A stretch of DNA of 10,914 nucleotides from contig SGPL01000820.1 of assembly GCA_004802705.1 (NCBI GenBank), positions 1 through 10,914 on the forward strand, in the 5' to 3' direction. The stretch is from Bondarzewia mesenterica. Lineage: Eukaryota; Basidiomycota; Agaricomycetes; Russulales; Bondarzewiaceae. This document shows, in pieces, positions 1 to 7,516 of this stretch. The notes below the pieces were generated by a model, which did not search any database, had not been told where the DNA came from, and was given only the letters and a program-made list of their open reading frames with translations. The translations under genes were made by a program, and so were the position numbers. The number at the start of each line of letters is the position of its first letter. The first letter of the stretch is position 1.

Positions 1-255
1 AAGATTTGAGCAGCAGCAGAACTAGTTGACACTAAAACCAAAAAGCAATATAATTCATTGTTCACATTAAAAAAAATAAATCAATGCCTTTATAGCTTGT
101 GATTTTCTTGTTCCTGCCATACCTCCCAAATATATTTTGAGTTGATCACCATTTTGTTCTACTGCATAATTTGCAATAAGCTAAAATGCTCGCTCTTGCT
201 CACTATTCAACTTAAATTGTATAACTGTATCATCAACAGTTTTTTTATTTATTAC
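1..255 (-). pseudogene. Start of Pif1/RecD-like helicase domain of the outer Helitron, truncated at window edge
   Basis: The frame reads FKLNSEQERAF-stop-LIANYAVEQ, then IYLGGMAGTRKSQAIKALI, the Q-motif-like lead-in and Walker A (motif I) of Pif1-type helicases. Family proteins have GGMGGTGKS here; in this copy the essential glycine before Lys is Arg (AGA at 106-108), explained by one GGA-to-AGA transition. The Lys and Ser follow at 103-105 and 100-102. After a short frameshift at an A-rich tract (about 65-75) a motif Ia-like run, LVLVSTSSAAAQ, is visible near position 1, matching LAPTGSAAALL of relatives with two substitutions explainable as transitions. The rest of the helicase lies to the left of the window. 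Confidence 0.85.
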
Positions 256-1389
256 TAGATTGTGCTTTGAAAGAATGAGTCAAATAGGCTTTATCTATAA
301 TTCTCACCTCATTTGGATTCAAATTCAATAATATAGCCTTACACTGAAACCTTGAAGGAACTTTTTTAGCTTGTTCTTTATAACTTGTAATAACTTGATC
401 TTGCTTGTTATTTAATATCTGTTTTCATTCATTTGCTGTATGCTCATTTTCAGTATACAATAAATTGTTCTTTGGCATATTTGTAGTGTTCAAGTTAGAT
501 ATTTTATCAAACCATCCACAAAATCTCAATACAGAACTTATGACATTCATTTGATGTAAATAATTCATAGCTTGCTTGCTTAAATCATCCCATTCATCGT
601 TCAATTATTTTTGTGCAGAGTTTATGTCATTTTCATTTAAAGTTTCATGAATTCTCATTTTCTTGATCCAAATCATTTATTTGTTTTTTTAGTAAAACTG
701 AAAAAAAATGCATTTTTAGATTTCTTTTTTCTCTGTAAAGAAAAATCATCATGTGCATCATTATATTTATATTTTAGATGTATAAATTTCATGATTTCTT
801 CTTGTCAATCTGTAAATACATGAGATTCAAACTCTTTATTCTATATATCCTTTGCTATTTTTAAATCAGTATCTAATCGCTATAGCTTGAATAATATTCA
901 CATTGTTTTGCAATATTCTTCTCTGCTACCTTTATCATGTCTAGGCAATATACTACCTACAAAATTTAGCAATTTACTTTGACTTTCATAATGAAGTACT
1001 AGTTTATGAGTTTCTTTTTGTAGATGTAGTTCAATAAATCTTTGACTAATTTTCTCTTTTTTACTTGTAATTTTTACTTTATTTATTAATCACATCCAAT
1101 CATATAAGTATATATTATGATATATTTGAGGATGATATATATAATCAAATATTGAAGCAATATCAATGTAAGTTTTATCATTACGACCTATTACAATCTT
1201 TTCCTCATAGTTTTCACTAGTTAGGTCTACACAATCTTGCTCAATTTTTCTTACAAAGTTTCTCTAATAAAATGGTTGAAATTCAAAGTTTGTATAATGA
1301 TCAGAATGTCCTAATAGATATAAAGATGCCATTAGTCCTCTAGTTTTTGCTTTTATAGATAATGCATTAACTAGCTGAACTAGTAGTTT
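256..1389 (-). pseudogene. Helitron RepHel linker between Rep and helicase domains, degraded
   Basis: Continuation of the outer Helitron reading frame. Recognisable landmarks are QLVNALSIKAKTRGLMASL, LYLLGHSDHYTNFEFQPFY-stop-RNFV, a long open run through SIFDYIYHPQIYHNIYLYDW (about 1092-1150), VLHYESQSKLLNFVGSILPR and REEYCKTM. These match the post-Rep region of fungal RepHel proteins, where a PRPDRGDREYYC-like motif precedes the helicase. Stops at 1264-1266 and 880-882 (TAG) stand where the family has Trp; the TGA near 1089-1091 replaces a likely Arg. After a frameshift near 690 the open frame continues (LNDEWDDLSKQAMNYLHQ, LRFCGWFDK, VRIIDKAYLTHSF) until stops around 235-260. No separate gene is needed to explain this stretch. 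Confidence 0.82.
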
Positions 1390-2407
1390 TCATGCTTTTT
1401 TTTTTTGCTTTAAAGTTTTATTAATTAAATTTGTATTTCTTTCAAAAATTGCTTTGATTGTTTCAAAGATAATATGTATTTTTAAAGGAGTTTTCACTAT
1501 ATAATTAGCTATATAAGCAATTACAACCTTAATTGCAGCACCAGATAATAAGCTTGTAACATCAGTATTACATCGTAATAAATAAGTCAAGCAAAGAGTG
1601 AAAGTATTTATCTAAGCTTTACCTTTCTTCATTTGAATATATCATGTATTTATATCAATTATTGAACATGAATGTATCTCATAAGAAAATCTTGCTTTAC
1701 AAACTCCTCCAATGCAACTAGGGTTCTTACTACAATTATGAACATTTGACTGAAATAAAAGTTCATTCACATTTTCTTTATATTTAATCCACCATATTTT
1801 ATTTCTTTCACAAGATTCACAAGTACTGCAAGTAAAATCATCACATTTCAATGGTACAGCTTGTGAAAGACATTCTATTACTTTCAATTGATCTGAATTT
1901 TTATTTTGTTTCATGGCAAATTTTTCTTTTACATTTTCTATTGTTCCTGTTAAAAATTCACTTTGATGTACACCTTCAAGATATTTTATCATTCTCTTTT
2001 GAAAATCTAAGTCTAATTGTAATAAATGATCTCTAATTTCTTATGGAGTAAGTGAGTCTTTTATCCATAAAAGCATATGCATATGTAAAGTTAATCTTCC
2101 TTATTGTTCAACAATGCTATAATAACTTGACGTATCACTATACATGCCTGAATGCTTTGTATTCACTCCTAAAACATGTGTTATAAATGCATCAATAATT
2201 AGTCTGAAATATCATGCTTCAGCAACAGGATTATTAGCAATCAATTTATAGTAATCATTATCTGAGATTTTTAAATTTAGTTTAAAGATCTCTCTAGTAT
2301 CTGCATAATATAATGAGATTGGATGCTTATTATCAGCTGGTGCAAATGTAATAAACCATAAAGGAGCACTAAGATAAGCTGTCAAAGCCTATATTTTATT
2401 GCGTATA
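1390..2407 (-). pseudogene. Helitron Rep (HUH, two-tyrosine) nuclease domain, degraded
   Basis: This block corresponds to the Helitron_like_N/Rep domain, which in active elements cuts and rejoins single-stranded DNA through two tyrosines. It reads AYLSAPLWFITFAPADNKHP, then SIVEQ-stop-GRLTLHMHMLLWIK. The His-Met-His metal-binding triplet (HUH motif) is at 2077-2085. The 1642-1992 stretch is open and contains a Cys-rich run (CDDFTCSTCESC) and SNVHNCSKNP; then come CKARFSYE and, after two stops, TYLLRCNTDVTSLLSG. The tyrosine motif YIANYIVK has its two Tyr codons at 1513-1515 and 1501-1503 and Lys at 1492-1494. Catalytic residues therefore survive, but stops at 2389-2391, 2212-2214, 2101-2103, 2041-2043, 1642-1644 and 1612-1614 prevent a full product. 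Three of the stops sit where Gln or Arg is conserved. Confidence 0.92.
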
Positions 2408-2409
2408 TA

Positions 2410-2436
2410 CTGTAGGTTTATGACCTTAGCGGATGG
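2410..2436 (+). repeat. Left terminal inverted repeat of the 380-bp element
   Basis: The first 20 bp match the right end perfectly in inverted orientation; positions 2430 and 2431 (CG) differ from the TA of the right copy, and GATGG matches again. The two mismatches fall on a CpG in this copy and are both transitions, consistent with deamination in the other arm. Confidence 0.9.
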
Positions 2437-2762
2437 TCTGCTGTCTGCAGAGGGTCATCTGTCTGCTATTTTTCAGCTTGTTTGCAGTCACAGAGATCTT
2501 GTCCAGATGAGACATATCAAGGTCATAGACGCCCTAATAAAACCTTTTTATTTTGAGCCTGCAGTGCTTTCTATGAGAGTTCGAAGTCCAAAGAAAATAT
2601 AATGTAACCATAACACATATTTCCAAGTTTTTATAATAAATTATACCCCCTATGACTCATCTCACTCATCACCAGTGTATGTATCAGAGTCCCAACCCAC
2701 GTCCTTACTAGGGTTCCATTGTTCCCATCTAGATCTAAGTCACCCTATCTGGGGTCACATCT

Positions 2763-2789
2763 CCATCTACTAAGGTCATAAACCTACAG
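2763..2789 (-). repeat. Right terminal inverted repeat of the 380-bp element
   Basis: Reverse complement of the left end: 20 bp identical (2770-2789), two mismatches, then five more matching bases (CCATC on the plus strand). It is followed directly by the duplicated TA at 2790-2791 and then by outer Helitron coding sequence. Confidence 0.9.
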
Positions 2790-2791
2790 TA

Positions 2792-3633
2792 TTTCTTCTA
2801 TATTTGTGATCCATCAATACATCCAGTGATATAATCAATATTATTAAGAATTTAAAAGCAAGCCTATTTCTCATTAGTTGAAGGCTTCATTTTTTCACCT
2901 GCTTTCAACCTATCTATTAAATTTGACAATGCTTCTTGATTTATATTCATGAGTCTATTCACAATATCAAAAAATATTTTTTTTATTTGCAAGAAGATAT
3001 CCACTAGTTGAAGAATCTTTTATTTGCTCATGATTAAATGCTGTCAAAGGAAATAAAGGTTCAAGTTAAAATCATTTATCATGATACATAAGCAGCTGTT
3101 TCTTTTGAGCACTTTCTGAAATATGTGATGCTATTTAGAATTTCCTAAACCACCTAAACTATAAGGAAATAACTAATAAAAGGTTTGAGGATACAATTAT
3201 AAATTGTGACAAATTGATTTAGGAGTTTTTAGCATGGCCTATACCTAACATTTTGCCACCCTGAGTCAAATGCTGCAATGCTAATATTTTTAAAACTTTT
3301 ATTGATGAATTTATTACTTTATCACCAATCAATTCATGTATAATAAAAGGATATTTACTATCATTTGTGCCTTCTTCTTCATCCACTTCATATTTTGCTA
3401 TAGATTCTAGCTCTTTATTATATCCTTAATTTGTATAATATAAACATGCTACTATAGGTTCACAATCTTTATATGAATTTAAATTCTCTTGTGATATATC
3501 TAAATCACTGTAATCTTCATGATTTAATTTCAACCATTCTAATGCATTAGCTATTTTATTTCTTCATACTAAAAGAGGAGTTCATTTATGATCTAATTTT
3601 GTTGATTTTATTGGACTAGTATCAAAATAATAT
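2792..3633 (-). pseudogene. Helitron RepHel central block (end of DUF6570-like domain to pre-Rep linker)
   Basis: Second block of the outer Helitron, lying between the two insertions. It opens with SPIKSTKLDHK-stop-TPLLV-stop-RNK, followed by ALEWLKLNHEDYSDLDIS. Then come the acidic linker (YEVDEEEGTND), ILALQHLTQGGKMLGIGHAK, LYPQTFY-stop-LFPYSLGGLGN, QLLMYHDK-stop-F-stop-LEPLFPL and AFNHEQIKDSSTSGYLLA. All are conserved landmarks of agaricomycete Helitron RepHel proteins. Stops at 3582-3584 and 3564-3566 are TGA where the family has Arg; those at 3072-3074 (TGA) and 3066-3068 (TAA) replace Arg and Gln. Frameshifts lie near 3200, 3125 and 2970. The block ends at GSQI-stop-KKY, immediately at the TA duplicated by the small inverted-repeat element. 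Confidence 0.88.
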
Positions 3634-3654
3634 AAGCACGCAGTGAGCTGTGCT

Positions 3655-3932
3655 TGTCGTCCACCAATGTAACCGATCTCATTCAAACCATGGGAATCTG
3701 ATGCTTTAGCAGGTCATACCACTGTCTGTCCTTCACCCACCTTCACCACATCGTTCTGATCACCACTGTCTGATGCTGTGTTATTCGAGCAGGACCACCA
3801 CATTTGTCGTCCGTATTCTTCTCCCTACCACGAATGTGATCAATCTTTGTTAAACTGTGGGAATGACACTCCTTACCTGACTTTGCCACTGTCTGACATT
3901 CACCCACCCTCACCACATCGCTCTGATCAATA
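3655..3932. repeat. Diverged tandem duplication, offset about 167 bp
   Basis: A 44-bp core at 3719-3762 recurs at 3886-3929 with only four substitutions, all in the shared frame CCACTGTCTG...TTCACCCACC...CACATCG.TCTGATCA. More diverged similarity extends upstream (GTGGGAAT/ATGGGAAT, ACCA..AATGT), so each unit is about 110 bp or longer. The copies are at the left end of the nested insertion, upstream of the helicase remnant. No protein frame is open across both units, so a terminal or regulatory repeat of the carrier element is more likely than coding sequence. Confidence 0.75.
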
Positions 3933-4009
3933 GTGTTGGTATGACTTCATTTGCACGGAATGAGTGCATTCGTCCTCTGTGATCTCGTTTATAGTGGGCT
4001 ATTTTGTGC

Positions 4010-5188
4010 ATCCATTCTGCCCTCTACGACACAGATACGTCACACATCCTTTCAGATGATGCGTCATTCTTGTGGGATGACAGTTGTTGTGTGGGTCAAC
4101 AACACTGTATTCAGCCCTTCTGCTCGCAGGGCATTGCATTTAATATGTGGAGTTCACTTTCCGTCTGTGCATATCTTCCTCTTCGTTCCATTATGGCTGC
4201 TTCTGCTTATTATTTGAGTCCTATTGGCATTCTTTTCTGTGGCCACGTAGATTCTGTGAATCAATGAACTTAGATCTATGACAGTTTTTTGGCCGCCGAT
4301 GATGATACGGACAGAGACATTGAAGCCCGTGTTCATGTTTACATTCCTCCGGGTGATGCTAATCTGCACGATAGCACGTACTTCGTTTGTGTGCATGTTG
4401 GCATATCTGCTGTTGAGGCTGTAGACGTCAGCATCATTGATACAGAGGATGCACTGTCAGACACGGGCACAAGCTCAGGTCGAGTGCAGTATGCTGAGTT
4501 GTTTGTTACCAATATTGGTATATTCATATTTGCCTATCTTTTCACTGACGTACATTTTTCAGGTTATGAAACTAGAGGCTTTCTATCTTCACTGAACAGC
4601 TGTGTTGATGAATTCAATTTTACAACACTGTCAGCACACCCAGGAGATGAGTTGTTGTATTACAGTTCTGATGCTCTGGAAGAATCTGACACAGCCGACG
4701 CACCCGAACTACTATCTGATTATTTCTCTCAACTGAAACAGGCTGGTGTCTCTGGCCATAAACTTGCACTCAAGACAGGTTCTATCTGCACTATCATGAG
4801 AAACCTGTCTGTCAACAAAGGTCTAATTCACAATGCGTGCATCGAAATCATTGGCCTTCGACACTGTTTCATCGACATCTGCGTTTTTGGACACTCAGAC
4901 ACCCACTCTCTTCCACGAATCATGTTCACATTCTGCCCTTCATACTCATCATGGACAGTCAACCGGAGACAATTTCCGCTATGAATTGCATACACAATGA
5001 CTTTCAACAGCTGTCTTGGGCAAACCCTCGATTGCATTGTTGTCGACATATGTTTCTTCATGTTCATGCATGGTCAATTGTACACCACTCTCTCCCACGT
5101 TCGCAACAGCAATGATGTCTTATTACTCACATCTGACGACTATGACAGATATGCTACCAATGTCGTATACAACCAGCTACTACTGTAA
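4010..5188 (+). pseudogene. C-terminal part of a second Helitron/Pif1-type helicase, disrupted
   Basis: One plus-strand frame runs from about 4010 to the stop at 5186-5188, broken by stops at 4265-4267, 4271-4273 and 4982-4984. The C-terminal half is clear: SCVDEFN (the family's APTNxxVDELN), HPGDELLYYSSDALEESD, LALKTGSICTIMRNLSVNKG (family: LKxGxPVMLLRNLDPxxG), RRQFPL-stop-IAYTMTFNS, GQTLDCIV, HGQLYTTLSHVRN and NVVY near the end. The TGA at 4982 replaces a conserved Arg. Motif V (NKSQGQTL in relatives) reads NSCLGQTL, and the motif VI arginine finger (ALSR) is His (CAC at 5096-5098). Further upstream LWDD at 4070-4081 may be Walker B (WDEAP in relatives), at a suitable distance. The segment 4289-4560 is open and acidic but I cannot match it. 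No Rep domain is present. It is opposite in strand to the outer Helitron and better preserved. Confidence 0.85.
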
Positions 5189-5231
5189 CAAACATCACAT
5201 CTATACAGTTCTCACATCTGCAGGGTCCCCT

Positions 5232-5244
5232 TATATATATATAT
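5232..5244. repeat. Short TA microsatellite at the right edge of the nested insertion
   Basis: A TA-dinucleotide run where the outer Helitron codes for AYIY. It marks the target region of the nested element; slippage here probably explains why frame is not restored precisely on removing the insertion. Confidence 0.7.
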
Positions 5245-5249
5245 GCAAG

Positions 5250-5938
5250 TACTTCATTTCATTCATCTCTACTAAGTGGAAGCTTTGCATAAACTTTTAG
5301 TGCAGGCATTGAAAAGAATATAGCATTAGATTTCATTTTATGCATGCCAGATGAAACTTTAATTATATATTGATTATGACAAACTCATGATATAAGCATC
5401 TTTTCAGCCCATATTAATCCTTTAAGTTGTGATAAAATTTCTCCTATTCAATTTCCATTAGCTAAAGATGCATGTGGCATGTTACCTACTTTTAATTCAC
5501 ATAAATAAGAATTACAAATTAAATCACAATTTGAAAGTAAAATAGGACCATTAATACTTTATATAGGATCATTTGAAGTAAAATGTTCACATCTTGTAAC
5601 TCCTTCATGATCTCTACATAAAATTGATAAATCTAAGTTACATTTTGATAAAAAAATGTAAAGTTTTTATTTATTGTTAAAGATGCACATACTACACATG
5701 AAGATTCTAAAATTGATTCTGGTGTAGTTGCATTACAAAAATCATTGATAATTGTAGTAATTAAACTTGAACTTGGTAGACTTGGTAGAAATAAAAAATC
5801 ATTTGTTTTGATTGTCAATTTAGTGATAACTCTTATATTATCACTTGACTTTATAAATATTGTTACATGTTGTTTACAATTTATTTGTTTAATTATATCT
5901 CTTAATCTATTGCTGATGTCTTTGACTTTACATAAATA
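5250..5938 (-). pseudogene. Helitron RepHel N-terminal block: Cys-rich segment and start of DUF6570-like domain
   Basis: First surviving block of the outer Helitron protein. At 5687-5698 a CVVC pair follows a stretch resembling the Cys-rich N-termini of fungal RepHel proteins. After a frameshift near 5640 the frame continues with more Cys residues (CDLICNSYLC near 5510-5530), suggesting a zinc-binding fold. It then reads SLANGN-stop-IGE, LIWAEKMLIS-stop-VCHN and VSSGMHKMKSNAIFFS, which match the DUF6570 domain placed before the Rep domain in these proteins. Stops lie at 5559-5561 (TAA, likely former Gln), 5448-5450 (TGA, former Trp) and 5385-5387 (TGA, former Arg). The block ends at NEVLAYIY, where the nested plus-strand element entered a TA-rich site. 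Residues upstream of 5818 (RLRDIIKQINCKQHVTIFIK) are open but less certainly homologous. Confidence 0.82.
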
Positions 5939-6800
5939 TCATATTTAAAGCCTATAGTAAAAAGTTAATCTTTTGTTAATCGCTCAACAAGGTTTATTAA
6001 GGAATATTAACAATAATGAATTCTGTTTTTAAATTGAGTTGTTCAATTGCTATTGATGAACAATGTTAAAAAAAACTTGAAACTTTCTTTTTTATGAGAC
6101 TAGTCAAAATCGTTATATTTTAAAATATAAGGCTTTAATTTTTTATATGATCATCTGTATTTTTGCCCTTTTTACTTTGAAGCAGCACCTCCAACTTGAG
6201 ATTTTAATATTGATGCATAATGCAAATCTATATTTATATTATTAATTATCATGTATTTTTTTCCTTGAATAATAAATGCATTTATAACTTGAATTTAGCA
6301 TTAATAAAGATAGTGTGATATAATGAAATATTTGAGTAGTTAATGTATGAAATTTATATTTATTATATTATATATGCTGAATATATCACCTTATATGTAG
6401 AATTCTTGCATTTAAAAATATGATAGGTACTGTATAAATAAAAGTCAGAGAGATATTAGTTTTATTTAAATATTTTATATCCATATATATATAAAGATTA
6501 ACGTATATCCTTGTGATGCAAATTATAATTAATAGCTTATGCAGTAAAATTTTATTAGTCTTTTGACTTTACTTTTGCACTATCTTTTGATGAAATAAAG
6601 ATTTTAACTAAGTTAGACATTTTTGCCACTGATAGTTGCAATGTGATATCCCTTTGGATGACTTAAGTTAGCTTTTGCCTATATTCACATGCTTTTTAGC
6701 ACAATGAACTATGAAACTATACAAAAAACTAAAGTACAATATCAAAAATATTACCTAGGTATGAAACTGTTCAATAACTTTACTTCTCATGTGTAAGATA
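5939..6800. other. AT-rich non-coding stretch, probably upstream flank of the outer Helitron gene
   Basis: Sequence is dominated by A and T with many TATA and poly-T runs. No open frame of note lies here on either strand. A short minus-strand run at about 6000-6050 (AIEQLNLKTEFIIVNIP) could be a further piece of the Helitron N-terminus but matches nothing I recognise. The low GC resembles the outer Helitron rather than the DNA to the right. A Helitron 5-prime terminus should lie somewhere here or near 6800, but no unambiguous TC end could be picked out by eye. Confidence 0.55.
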
Positions 6801-7052
6801 TTAAAAACTCATCAGAAGTGGCCCATGCTTAGGCAGTAAAGATGGTGCAAGCATATGATGCACGAAGAAGTGTTTCTATTAGCAGTTAGTAATAGATCTT
6901 TTAAAAGAACAAAATGATTGATTGAAGACATACTAAGATCTATTTCATACAATATATAAGCTACAAACAATCCTTACACCTTATAATGAGCATGTCGATG
7001 TCATCACAGAGGCCATACAGTGGCTCAATTTATATCATAAAGGGTGAGAAGT

Positions 7053-7093
7053 TCACTACATGAGAGAAAAACACTCACTGTAGATGTAGTGAG
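7053..7093. repeat. Small inverted repeat (hairpin potential)
   Basis: TCACTACAT at 7053-7061 is the reverse complement of ATGTAGTGA at 7084-7092. The latter overlaps a second stem, CTCACT (7074-7079) with AGTGAG (7088-7093). Two alternative short stems could form. No association with a gene is visible, and short stems of this size can arise by chance. Confidence 0.5.
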
Positions 7094-7498
7094 CTTTCTT
7101 AACCCCAGCCCTGATGATATGAGTTTTGTTATGAGTTTTGAGCTCATGAATAAGCAGTTGAGTATTAAAGTGCAGAGTATGACATTCAACATGTGAGTTA
7201 TTGAGGAAAGAGAGGCAGTGCAGTGACTCTCTAACAATTGCATGCTTAGTCAACTGTACATATTCTCGCATGAGCTCGTATCAGTTATATCAGATTTTTT
7301 TCATTTTTGAACTCATTAAATGTATGCTGTAGTAAGTGCTATATACTGTCCCATTTCGACTAATTTATTCTTAAAAATGACCTGTGTGACAGATTTCAAG
7401 TTCATCTATTCATTTAAGGTATAGGGTGACTGTGATAAGGGGATAATTTTATTCTCAGTCAAAGTTGTGTGACTTCAGCCACACTGTGTTAGGTGTAG

Positions 7499-7516
7499 GT
7501 CACAAAATTTTGTGAC
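7499..7516. repeat. 18-bp perfect palindrome
   Basis: GTCACAAAATTTTGTGAC reads identically on both strands. It lies in a GTGAC-rich patch (7430-7570) with several further GTGAC or GTCAC words. It could be a dimeric protein-binding site or the remnant of a transposon subterminal region; nothing adjacent identifies its role. Confidence 0.65.

Larger units (their letters stand above)
2410..2789. mobile_element. 380-bp non-autonomous TIR element (MITE-like, TA target site)
   Basis: The ends are inverted copies: CTGTAGGTTTATGACCTTAG starts at 2410 and its exact reverse complement ends at 2789. The match continues with two mismatches to 27 bp. The dinucleotide TA flanks both sides (2408-2409 and 2790-2791). 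Deleting the element with one TA joins the outer Helitron frame seamlessly as KKY then IRNKI, matching the KKYMRN motif of the family. This fixes the boundaries and proves insertion. TA duplication points to mobilisation by a Tc1/mariner-superfamily transposase, although I do not recognise the terminal sequence. The interior carries no credible transposase; the 67-codon open frame inside (2399-2602) has no recognisable motif and starts outside the element. Confidence 0.9.
3634..5232 (+). mobile_element. Nested Helitron-derived insertion inside the outer Helitron (boundaries approximate)
   Basis: The outer Helitron frame breaks off at NEVLAYIY (about 5240) and resumes at FDTSPIK (about 3628), and the roughly 1.6 kb between has opposite coding strand and different base composition, with about 46 CpG over 1.54 kb against a handful per kb in its surroundings. 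It carries a Helitron/Pif1 helicase remnant on the plus strand and a diverged duplication near its left end. Both edges lie in TA-rich sequence, and ATAT occurs on each side, so a 4-bp duplication is possible but not convincing in such low-complexity DNA. Removing it with one ATAT does not restore frame exactly. The right end CCCCTT lacks the canonical Helitron CTRR terminus, and the 5-prime end lacks a clear TC start. It may therefore be a truncated Helitron or another carrier that captured helicase sequence. Confidence 0.72.
1..5938 (-). pseudogene. Outer Helitron RepHel (Rep-helicase) pseudogene, split by two insertions, truncated at left window edge
   Basis: Translating the minus strand piecewise gives a nearly continuous copy of the fungal Helitron replication-helicase. 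In working form this protein nicks and unwinds DNA for rolling-circle transposition. Order from the N-terminus: Cys-rich segment (about 5640-5938), DUF6570-like block (about 5250-5640 and 3400-3633), conserved linker with a GLGGLGN motif (about 3140-3160), Rep domain (about 1390-2407), and the start of a Pif1/RecD-like helicase (1-255). More than a dozen in-frame stops and about six frameshifts (near 5640, 3200, 3125, 2970, 690, 240 and 65) break it, so it is dead. Two mobile elements at 2410-2789 and about 3634-5232 interrupt it. The rest of the helicase lies beyond position 1. The true N-terminus is uncertain: an in-frame stop at 5939-5941 ends the readable frame. Family identity is by recognition of conserved blocks; I am confident of Helitron, less so of the fungal lineage. 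Confidence 0.9.

Noticed and set aside
2399..2602. 67-codon plus-strand frame as a transposase of the small element
   Set aside because: It begins outside the element, has no DDE-type motif, and is far too short for a transposase.
3951..4217. Hydrophobic plus-strand frame with an apparent membrane segment (LFVPLWLLLLII)
   Set aside because: It overlaps, in another frame, the run that is in phase with the helicase remnant, and looks like a shadow frame.
4154..5067. Minus-strand frames opposite the nested helicase
   Set aside because: They are antisense shadows of the plus-strand helicase, which has family motifs.
1..5938. Alternative genetic code with stops read as amino acids, suggested by TAA repeatedly standing at Gln positions and TGA at Arg positions
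   Set aside because: The same stop codons also stand for other residues (TAG and TGA at Trp), the frame has several frameshifts, and single transitions explain nearly all cases. Mutational decay is simpler.
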